DNA from: Bacteroidales bacterium
Lineage (GTDB): Bacteria; Bacteroidota; Bacteroidia; Bacteroidales; GCA-2748055
Direction: 5' to 3'
Assembly: GCA_023135025.1 (NCBI GenBank)
Contig: JAGLTY010000089.1
Location: 1-7,798, forward strand
DNA: 7,798 nucleotides
Shown: positions 1-5,678 of the stretch, piece by piece
How positions within the stretch are numbered: the stretch's first letter is position 1
Layout of the letters: each line of letters starts with the position of its first letter
Notes under the pieces: model-generated
The model's input: the letters and a program-made list of their open reading frames with translations, nothing else
What the model was told of the DNA's origin: nothing
Database searches by the model: none
Position numbers and translations under genes: made by a program

Positions 1-45
1 TATAAGTCAAGTATTTTGTTGACATTTAACGATTTGCCAGCATCA
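1..45 (+). repeat. Left copy of a 45-bp inverted repeat
   Basis: This stretch matches the reverse complement of 7749-7793 at 41 of 45 positions, with the first 24 bases identical. The four differences are at positions 25, 30, 32 and 37. It reads inward, towards the ECF sigma factor gene. It contains a short internal dyad, GTCAA (6-10), 8 bases, TTGAC (19-23), and a conserved TTTG followed by CAGCATCA at its inner end. The repeat is seen directly. Whether it is a shared operator or promoter, the end of a mobile unit, or a dispersed repeat at which an assembly broke cannot be decided from this window. Confidence 0.9.
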
Positions 46-153
46 ATGTGTAGCAGTCCTTACACTATATCAGCAATTCCTGGTATCAAATGCAAAGCAT
101 GAATTACAAGTGGACTGACTATTTTAATTAAATTCTCAAAGGTTTAAAATATC

Positions 154-171
154 CATTCGTCTCATTCGTCT
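154..171 (+). repeat. Tandem 9-bp duplication upstream of the sigma factor gene
   Basis: CATTCGTCT occurs twice in direct succession (154-162 and 163-171) and is followed by AC, 27 bases before the sigma factor ATG. The CGTCT core resembles the -10 element of several ECF-type promoters, so this could be part of an autoregulated promoter. I do not see a matching -35 element at a convincing distance. The duplication is certain; the regulatory reading is a guess. Confidence 0.6.
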
Positions 172-198
172 ACAGAAACAGAAGGCAACAACAAAGCA

Positions 199-762
199 AT
201 GACCGCCGCAGAGAAAAAATATATCGAAGAGCTGGTAAAAGAGGAGGAGGAACGCCTGCTGGGCTTTATCCGAAAACGGGTCGACCACGAAGAGGATGTC
301 CGCGATATCGCCCAGGATGTATACTACCAGCTTACGGTAGGCTTTGACGACATCCGGTCGGTCACCTCCATCACCTCCTGGCTCTTTACGGTGGCGCGCA
401 ACCGGATCACAGATTATTTCAGAAAGAGCAGGCCTGAACTGTTTTCCGATCGTGTGGTGGCCGGACATGATGGGGAGGATGGTCCCCTGATGTTGGAGGA
501 TATCCTGCCTTCTCTTACACGCTCTCCTGAAGATGAATACATGCGGGGAGTGATCTGGGAGACCATCGAAGCAACACTGGACCGCCTTCCGGAAGCACAA
601 CGGGAGGTTTTTGTAATGAACGAATTTGAGGATATGAGCTTTAAGGAGATCTCTGAACTCACCGGTGAAGGGATCAATACACTGCTGTCGAGAAAAAGGT
701 ATGCGGTGACATACCTGAGGGAACAGCTACGAGAATTGTATAATCAGATAAATGAAAAATAA
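199..762 (+). CDS. ECF-type RNA polymerase sigma factor (sigma-70 family)
   Basis: This 187-residue protein has the two-domain build of a group 4 (ECF) sigma factor, which directs RNA polymerase to a dedicated promoter set. Region 2 lies at about residues 16-80, with DIAQDVYYQL (36-45) and the DNA-melting and -10 recognition stretch SITSWLFTVARNRITDYFRK (57-76). An acidic linker follows (about 90-115). Region 4 lies at about 124-180, with LPEAQREVF (130-138) and the -35 binding helix-turn-helix at about 146-177. No region 1.1 or region 3 is present, as expected for the group. The ATG at 199 is the first start after an in-frame TAA at 145-147; no good Shine-Dalgarno precedes it. The gene is followed after 18 bp by a small membrane protein gene, so the pair is probably co-transcribed. 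The fold is sure; the regulon is unknown. Confidence 0.95.
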   Translation: MTAAEKKYIEELVKEEEERLLGFIRKRVDHEEDVRDIAQDVYYQLTVGFDDIRSVTSITSWLFTVARNRITDYFRKSRPELFSDRVVAGHDGEDGPLMLEDILPSLTRSPEDEYMRGVIWETIEATLDRLPEAQREVFVMNEFEDMSFKEISELTGEGINTLLSRKRYAVTYLREQLRELYNQINEK

Positions 763-780
763 TCATAAAAACAGATAATC

Positions 781-1125
781 ATGAAAGCAAAAACAGGTTT
801 TAAATATGCAGGATTTGGCGTGCTGGGAGTAGCCGCTGTATTCGGATTCACCTTTGTGGTGATGTGGCTCTGGAACTGGCTGGTGCCCGAGTTGTTCAAC
901 GGACCGGTCCTTGAATACTGGCAGACACTGGGTCTGTTGATCCTCTCCAAAATCCTCTTCTCGGGAATTGGCGGAGGCCATGGCGATAAATCACACTACA
1001 GGCACGAAAGCAAGTACTGTGGTCCGGAGTTTCTCAAAAGCAGGTGGAGGCAGAAGTTCGAAGCCAAGATGAATGGCAAGGTGGACGAAAAAGATGTGGA
1101 AGGAGAAGAGATTGTTACTGAATAA
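781..1125 (+). CDS. Small two-helix membrane protein, possible sigma factor partner
   Basis: This 114-residue protein has a basic N-terminus (MKAKTGFKY), a first membrane helix at about residues 10-35 ending in the tryptophan-rich MWLWNWLVP, a short loop (PELFNGPVLEYW), and a second helix at about 46-62. A glycine and histidine-rich hinge (GIGGGHGDKSHYRH, 62-75) and a highly charged tail rich in Lys, Arg and Glu (84-114) follow. The positive-inside rule places both ends in the cytoplasm. From memory, proteins with this W-rich helix, WQ..GLLILSKILF second helix and charged tail are common small inner-membrane proteins in several phyla and often sit near ECF sigma genes; I cannot verify this here. 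The 18-bp gap suggests an operon with the sigma factor. The cytoplasmic tail could bind or anchor that sigma factor, but it shows no recognised anti-sigma domain, so this is inference. Confidence 0.85.
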   Translation: MKAKTGFKYAGFGVLGVAAVFGFTFVVMWLWNWLVPELFNGPVLEYWQTLGLLILSKILFSGIGGGHGDKSHYRHESKYCGPEFLKSRWRQKFEAKMNGKVDEKDVEGEEIVTE

Positions 1126-1150
1126 ACCTGGGTGGAATACCAGGAAATAT

Positions 1151-1179
1151 TAAGCCCCCGGCATTGTGTCGGGGGCTTA
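1151..1179. terminator. Strong hairpin terminator between convergent genes
   Basis: A perfect 10-bp stem (TAAGCCCCCG, 1151-1160, paired with CGGGGGCTTA, 1170-1179) encloses a 9-base loop (1161-1169). It is followed on the plus strand by a moderately T-rich run (GTTGTTCTT). It lies 25 bp after the end of the small membrane protein gene and 7 bp beyond the end of the minus-strand leucine-rich repeat gene. On the minus strand the stem is followed by ATATTTCC. It probably ends transcription from both sides. Confidence 0.9.
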
Positions 1180-1186
1180 GTTGTTC

Positions 1187-1783
1187 TTAGTTACTGCACT
1201 CTGTGGTGAAGTAGACGTTGGGGCTGCCAGTTCTATCCACATGCATCCTCTCAGGAGGGAAGGGAAGGGTCCAGACACATACTTCATACAAAGAGGGCAT
1301 ATTTGTTATATCCAACCAACCCATATAGGTATTATTTGAAATATCCAGGGAGCTAAGCAGATTATCGCCGCAATACAAACTATGCAGGCGGGTAATATTT
1401 GAAAGATCCAGGAGGGTTAATTGATTCGAGCTGCAGCTTAAATATTGCAATGCAGCATTCATTGAAACATCCAGTGTCGTCAGCTTGTTATCCCCGCATA
1501 TCAGTAACTGAAGAAATCTGCTGTTGGAAACATCCAGGCGGGATAAGGCATTATTTCCACATCCCATTAGAACCAGGTTAATAAACCTCTCTATGCCCGA
1601 CAGATCTGATATGTTTTTATTATACAGCTCTAAATGTGTGACTGCTTCAGCTTCAATATTACTTATCAAACCATCTCCATCCGTATCAACTCCCTGTTCA
1701 ATAAGGGCAGTTAGGAAAGCATTATCAGTTATGTCAACAGGATCATTCCTTTCGCACCGGGTGAATAATAAAATCAGCACCAA
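1187..1783 (-). CDS. Leucine-rich repeat protein with EF-hand, probable lipoprotein; start uncertain
   Basis: From a TTG at 1783 this reads 198 residues. A hydrophobic leader VLILLFTRC (2-10) resembles a short lipoprotein signal, although Arg before the Cys is unusual for a lipobox. DITDNAFLTALIEQG precedes a canonical EF-hand loop, DTDGDGLISNIE (33-44), with calcium ligand positions D33, D35, D37, S41 and E44. From about residue 47 to 165 there are five to six leucine-rich repeats of 21 residues (L.L.C..N.L..LDVS.N..L). The end, MPSLYEVCVWTLPFPP...SPNVYFTTECSN, is typical of a Bacteroidota surface repeat family. Such proteins usually mediate binding; the partner here is unknown. No ATG exists before residue 73, and the frame is open back to the TAG of the upstream dipeptidase 42 bp away. 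The gene looks more A/T-rich than its neighbours. Confidence 0.8.
   Translation of the reverse strand: MVLILLFTRCERNDPVDITDNAFLTALIEQGVDTDGDGLISNIEAEAVTHLELYNKNISDLSGIERFINLVLMGCGNNALSRLDVSNSRFLQLLICGDNKLTTLDVSMNAALQYLSCSSNQLTLLDLSNITRLHSLYCGDNLLSSLDISNNTYMGWLDITNMPSLYEVCVWTLPFPPERMHVDRTGSPNVYFTTECSN
1298..1549 (-). repeat. 63-bp periodic repeats encoding the leucine-rich repeats
   Basis: The coding DNA shows an exact 63-base period: on the plus strand ATCCAG recurs at 1343, 1406, 1469 and 1532, each marking the LD(V/L/I)S segment of a 21-residue leucine-rich repeat (residues about 79-162). The units have diverged elsewhere, so the array grew by duplication of one codon-phased unit some time ago. 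Arrays like this can gain or lose units by recombination. Confidence 0.85.
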
Positions 1784-1825
1784 TGCACCGTAATCCTTAC
1801 ATTCTATATCAACAATCCGGGGGAT

Positions 1826-3052
1826 CTACCTCTCCGCCTCGGTCAGAACCCGAAGGAAGTTTTCACCCAGGATCTTTTTGATATCCCCGGTGCTGTATCC
1901 GCGGTTCAGCAGCTCCTGGGTTACATAGGGAAATCCGGATACATCGGGCATTTGCACCGGTCCGTAGGTGATCCCGTCATAGTCCGATCCGAGACCCACA
2001 TGACCGATCCCCGCCACCTTCACGATATGGTCGATGTGATCGACCAGGTGACCCACATAACAGTGGGGCATGGAGGGCTGCTGCTTTTGCCAGGCATCCA
2101 TCTCCTCACGGAACTGTTCGGGGGTAAGGTTCCTGGATCTCAGCGCCATGGAGTGGTCAATGTAACGCTGTTCGATGGCACCCCCCTCGGGAACCAGGAA
2201 GAGGGGGAAGAAGTTCACCATCACCATTCCTCCCGTGCCTGCGATCCCTTTGATCAGCTCATCGGTGAGATTGCGACTGGAGGGACAGATCGCTTTGACA
2301 GAAGAGTGTGAAGCGATTACGGGAGCCCGGCTCACCTTGATAGCATCCCGGACCGTATCGTCGGAGGCGTGCGACACATCCACCAGCATTCCCATCTTGT
2401 TCATGGCCCTGACCACCTTCTCCCCAAATGAGGAGAGTCCGCCGTGCACGGGCCGGTCATATCCGGCATCGGCCCAGTCAGTGGTTTCGTTGTGGGTAAG
2501 GGTCATGTAGCGAGCGCCCAGTTCGTAATAGTGCTCCAGGTTCTTGATGGAGTTTTCGATGGCATGTCCCCCCTCCACGCCCACCAGGGTAGCGATCTTT
2601 CCCCGGCCGGCGATCCTTGGAATGTCACCGGAAGCAACGGCCAGTTCCAGCGCTTCGGGATGTGTTTTCACCAAACTGTGAATCAGCTCAATTTGCTCAA
2701 TGCAGGCCCGGTTCCCTCCCCCGGTGCGCATGTGGTCGGGTGATATATAGGCCACAAATACCTGGGCATCGACTCCCCCTTTGCGGAGCCTGGGAATATC
2801 GGTCTGGAGTTCGGGCTGTACATCATTCAGTGTAAATCCCGGCCTGGAGTTCAATCCTTTGTTAAGGATCTTGCCCGGCATATCGTTATGGCCATCAATA
2901 ACCAGTGCTTCGCGGTGGATCCGGAGCGCCTCTTCGGTAAGGGTGATTTCACCGTGGCCCTCGGTTTGAGCTAAAAGGTTGAAGGGTCTCATAAGCGGCA
3001 GGATGATTCCGTTGGAGCTGAGACTAATGAATTTTCGTCTGTTGAAAAGCAT
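1826..3052 (-). CDS. Membrane dipeptidase (peptidase family M19), Tat-exported
   Basis: This 408-residue protein is a zinc-dependent dipeptidase of the renal dipeptidase type, hydrolysing dipeptides outside the cytoplasm. The expected metal ligands are all visible: H55 and D57 in DGHNDMPG, E160 in GVEGGH, H228 in DVSHAS and H249 in IASHSS. The substrate-side motifs SSRN (R260) and GSDYDG (356-360) are also present, so the enzyme should be active. The N-terminus carries a twin-arginine signal (NRRKFIS, residues 4-10) followed by a moderately hydrophobic stretch (GIILPL...NLLA), suggesting export of a folded, metal-loaded enzyme by the Tat system. I chose the ATG at 3052 because it places the twin arginine near the N-terminus; an in-frame TTG at 3088 would add 12 residues. 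It is divergent from the channel gene (47-bp gap) and is followed by the leucine-rich repeat gene in the same frame. Confidence 0.95.
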   Translation of the reverse strand: MLFNRRKFISLSSNGIILPLMRPFNLLAQTEGHGEITLTEEALRIHREALVIDGHNDMPGKILNKGLNSRPGFTLNDVQPELQTDIPRLRKGGVDAQVFVAYISPDHMRTGGGNRACIEQIELIHSLVKTHPEALELAVASGDIPRIAGRGKIATLVGVEGGHAIENSIKNLEHYYELGARYMTLTHNETTDWADAGYDRPVHGGLSSFGEKVVRAMNKMGMLVDVSHASDDTVRDAIKVSRAPVIASHSSVKAICPSSRNLTDELIKGIAGTGGMVMVNFFPLFLVPEGGAIEQRYIDHSMALRSRNLTPEQFREEMDAWQKQQPSMPHCYVGHLVDHIDHIVKVAGIGHVGLGSDYDGITYGPVQMPDVSGFPYVTQELLNRGYSTGDIKKILGENFLRVLTEAER

Positions 3053-3071
3053 CGTTAAAGATACTATTTTG

Positions 3072-3079
3072 TAGATTTG
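3072..3079 (+). promoter_or_regulatory. Possible Bacteroidota -7 box for the channel gene
   Basis: TAGATTTG fits the TAnnTTTG -7 element of Bacteroidota housekeeping promoters and ends 20 bp before the channel ATG, a plausible distance. The nearest upstream TTG (3042-3044) is 27 bp away, longer than the usual spacing of about 19-21, so the -33 element is not convincing. The 47-bp gap must also hold the start signals of the divergent dipeptidase gene. Confidence 0.35.
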
Positions 3080-3099
3080 ATAGACCAACCACCTGACCT

Positions 3100-5604
3100 A
3101 TGAAAACCAGAACTCTCCTGTTCCCCGCTATACTATTAATCGCGATAATTATCCCCTTCAACTTAACGGGCCAGGGGGTTATCCCGCAGACCACCCAGGA
3201 AGAGCGTGTCCAGGCTCAGGCGGACAGCGTGGTACTGCGACCTTTCCCGGCTACCGGGATTACAGAAGCATTCAGGGCTTCCAACAACCTGATCAGCCAG
3301 TCGGGCAAAATGCAACTTTCCAAGGAGTTCATCACCGGGTTTACCAGCGCGGTGGATACCCTGTTCTCCGAGATCAGCGGTTTCCTGGGCGATTCCACCA
3401 TTATTAAACTGGAGGGTATTAGCGTAAGGCACCTGGACTTGATCACTGCCCGCTCAAAGGTATTCATGGGAAGGCTCGACGCACTGCAGGGTCGCATGTC
3501 GGATATGGCCCTGGATCTTGAAAGTGAATCGCACCTGCTTATGAAGAACAGGGACCGTTGGCTACTTACACTGGATAGCAGAATAGAAGAGGAGGCGCTG
3601 GCATCGAGGATCGAGCGCATTGAAAGAACAATCAACAACCTGGACTCGGTCAGGAGCCTGATTCAGGAGGACCTGGCAATAATGCTGGAGGCACAGGACA
3701 ATCTTGCTGATAAAAAACAGAAGCTCGAAGAGGTAGTGGAGAGAGTGAAGGAGCAGAAAGTGCTGATGGGCGAGACCCTGCTGACCAGGGACCTGCCTGG
3801 CTTTTTCAAAGAGCTTTCCAGCCCGGGCGATTCCACCCTGGTAAGCTCCCATATGGAGGAGTTCAAGGAATCCGTCAAAACCGATTTCGACACCCTGATG
3901 TCAGGTTACCTACGTCCCATGATCATTGCAACGCTCTTCCTGGTGGTGTTCCTGGCTTTTTCCATCTGGTTCAAAAAGAATTACACCCGCCTGATCTCCG
4001 GGGAGAACTTCGAACTGTCGGAGATGCACCTGACCATTATCAACTCGCCGGTGGTAACCTCAGTATTTGTGATCGCACTGATGATCCGCTTCATGCTGCC
4101 CGACCTGCCACAGGCATTCTACTCCCTCAACGTGGTCATCTGGATGATTGCCATGGCCATCCTGTCGATTCGTATTTTCGGGAGTGTGATCCGGACCTGG
4201 ATCATTGTACTGGTGGTTATATCCGGCATGACCTTACTCTATGAACTCTCCTATCATCCCGGGGCTTTGCTCAGGGTAATCCTGATGGGAATATGTTTTG
4301 CGGGCCTGTGGCTGTTCACCTGGATCTATAGGAAGAAACCGTTTGGGCCAACCTTCAGAAACATACTGATACACAGGCTTTTCAGGATACTTATTGTGAT
4401 ATTTGCAGGACTTCATTTCATAGCCATCATTGCCAACCTGGTGGGTGCATTCCGGCTGGCCGAGTTCCTTACCCTGCTCCCCATACAGATCACCGTCCTG
4501 GCCATCGGGATCCAGCTCTCCTGCAAACTGGCCGATGCCATTCTCTACCTGGCCCTTTCGAGCAACTACCTTCAGAAAGTCAACGTGATCAGAGAGGATG
4601 TACAGCTCATACACAAGAAGATCATCTGGCTGGTCGATCTGTTCCTCTGGCTCTTCTTCTTTAAGATGGTACTCAGAGTATTCAGGCTGGAGGATGCTGT
4701 GTTCGACTGGGGAAGGGGTGTACTTACCGACGGCATAAAGATAGGGGCTGTCGACATTTCCCTGGGCAGCATATTGATCTTCGTTTTTGTGATCTGGTTG
4801 TCCATCATCATTACCCGAATTGTGAGTCGCATCCTGGAGAAGGATGTTTTTACCCGGGTTAAGACCGCCAAAGGCATGCCCAGTACCATCATTTTACTGC
4901 TGCGAATTGCTCTTATTTCGGGGGGCTTCTTCCTGGCGGCCGCAGCATCGGGGATGAAGCTTACCAACCTTTCGATTGTGCTGGGTGCCTTCTCGGTGGG
5001 GATCGGTTTTGGATTGCAGAACATCTTCAACAACATGGTGTCGGGACTGATCCTCGCCTTCGAGCGACCCATCAAGGTGGGCGATGTGGTGCAGGTGGGT
5101 GAATTGATGGGCACGGTACGCTCCATTGGTCTGCGTTCAAGCACCGTGAAAGGCTTCGACGGTGCCGAGGTGATAGTCCCCAACGGAAACCTGATCTCCA
5201 ACGAGATGATCAACTGGACCCTTTCGGACTCCAACCGCCGGATGGACATCCGGGTAGGGGTGGCTTATGGAACCGATCCGGAGGCGGTGCTGGCGATCAT
5301 GGAGAAGATCGCAGCGGAGCATACCGGGGTGCGAAAAAAGCCGGAACCCAAAGCCTACTTTATCGATTTTGGCGATAGCTCGCTGAACTTCCGGCTGCTG
5401 GCGTGGGCACACCTGGATATCCGCCTGGGGGTGGAGAGCGAGATCAATGTGCTAATCAACAAAAGACTGGCCGAAGCAGGCATCGAGATCCCCTTCCCGC
5501 AGACCGATCTGCATATCCGGTCCGATGCCACCAAACCTAAACCGCCAGCCAGACCAAAACCAGCGGCAAAATCTAAACCCGCATCCGGAAGGGCGAAGAG
5601 ATAG
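3100..5604 (+). CDS. Large MscS-family mechanosensitive channel
   Basis: This 834-residue protein should open under membrane tension to release solutes during osmotic downshock. A signal peptide (MKTRTLLFPAILLIAIIIPF, cleaved near NLTGQG) leads to a periplasmic domain (about 30-268) rich in charged helical, coiled-coil-like sequence (about 160-225). About 11 membrane helices follow from 271 to 655. The pore helix is GAFSVGIGFGLQNIFNNMVSG (629-649); aligned with E. coli MscS, the seal leucines 105 and 109 become V633 and F637, and the hinge glycine 113 becomes N641, a pattern I associate with MscK-like channels. The MscS beta domain (about 657-710, RPIKVGD and VPNGNLIS) and alpha-beta domain (about 715-806) follow. 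A Pro, Lys and Ala-rich basic tail (807-834) ends the protein. Its size lies between YbiO (about 740 residues) and MscK (about 1120). Its 3' end converges on the serine hydrolase gene. Confidence 0.95.
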   Translation: MKTRTLLFPAILLIAIIIPFNLTGQGVIPQTTQEERVQAQADSVVLRPFPATGITEAFRASNNLISQSGKMQLSKEFITGFTSAVDTLFSEISGFLGDSTIIKLEGISVRHLDLITARSKVFMGRLDALQGRMSDMALDLESESHLLMKNRDRWLLTLDSRIEEEALASRIERIERTINNLDSVRSLIQEDLAIMLEAQDNLADKKQKLEEVVERVKEQKVLMGETLLTRDLPGFFKELSSPGDSTLVSSHMEEFKESVKTDFDTLMSGYLRPMIIATLFLVVFLAFSIWFKKNYTRLISGENFELSEMHLTIINSPVVTSVFVIALMIRFMLPDLPQAFYSLNVVIWMIAMAILSIRIFGSVIRTWIIVLVVISGMTLLYELSYHPGALLRVILMGICFAGLWLFTWIYRKKPFGPTFRNILIHRLFRILIVIFAGLHFIAIIANLVGAFRLAEFLTLLPIQITVLAIGIQLSCKLADAILYLALSSNYLQKVNVIREDVQLIHKKIIWLVDLFLWLFFFKMVLRVFRLEDAVFDWGRGVLTDGIKIGAVDISLGSILIFVFVIWLSIIITRIVSRILEKDVFTRVKTAKGMPSTIILLLRIALISGGFFLAAAASGMKLTNLSIVLGAFSVGIGFGLQNIFNNMVSGLILAFERPIKVGDVVQVGELMGTVRSIGLRSSTVKGFDGAEVIVPNGNLISNEMINWTLSDSNRRMDIRVGVAYGTDPEAVLAIMEKIAAEHTGVRKKPEPKAYFIDFGDSSLNFRLLAWAHLDIRLGVESEINVLINKRLAEAGIEIPFPQTDLHIRSDATKPKPPARPKPAAKSKPASGRAKR

Positions 5605-5623
5605 GCACCAGAAAACAGATTCT

Positions 5624-5656
5624 ATGTTACACTTTGTAACTTACACTTTGTAACAT
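5624..5656. repeat. Tandem palindromic pair, operator-like, between convergent genes
   Basis: A 14-bp unit, TTACACTTTGTAAC, is repeated exactly (5627-5640 and 5641-5654). Each unit is itself a palindrome, TTACA-CTT-TGTAA, so four half-sites alternate in direction with unit centres 14 bp apart. The whole block is also an inverted repeat with outer arms ATGTTACA (5624-5631) and TGTAACAT (5649-5656). Such TTACA/TGTAA dyads resemble operators of small winged-helix repressors (BlaI/MecI and PadR types are candidates by look only). It lies in the 74-bp gap between the channel and serine hydrolase gene ends, where an operator is not expected. It is A/T-rich with no T-tract, so it would be a weak terminator. 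Confidence 0.85.
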
Positions 5657-5678
5657 GAAGAAATCGGTGGATAAGGTG

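Noticed and set aside
1652..1687. EF-hand loop of the leucine-rich repeat protein read as a dockerin domain.
   Set aside because: Only one calcium loop is present and there is no second duplicated segment, so a single EF-hand in a repeat lipoprotein is the simpler reading.
3053..3088. Upstream TTG start for the dipeptidase, adding 12 residues.
   Set aside because: The ATG at 3052 puts the twin-arginine motif at residues 5-6, as usual for Tat signals; the extension adds no useful signal feature.
4572..5249. Minus-strand ORF of 225 codons inside the channel gene.
   Set aside because: It is antisense to the conserved pore and beta domains of the MscS protein; its Ser/Thr/Met-rich translation looks like a shadow frame.
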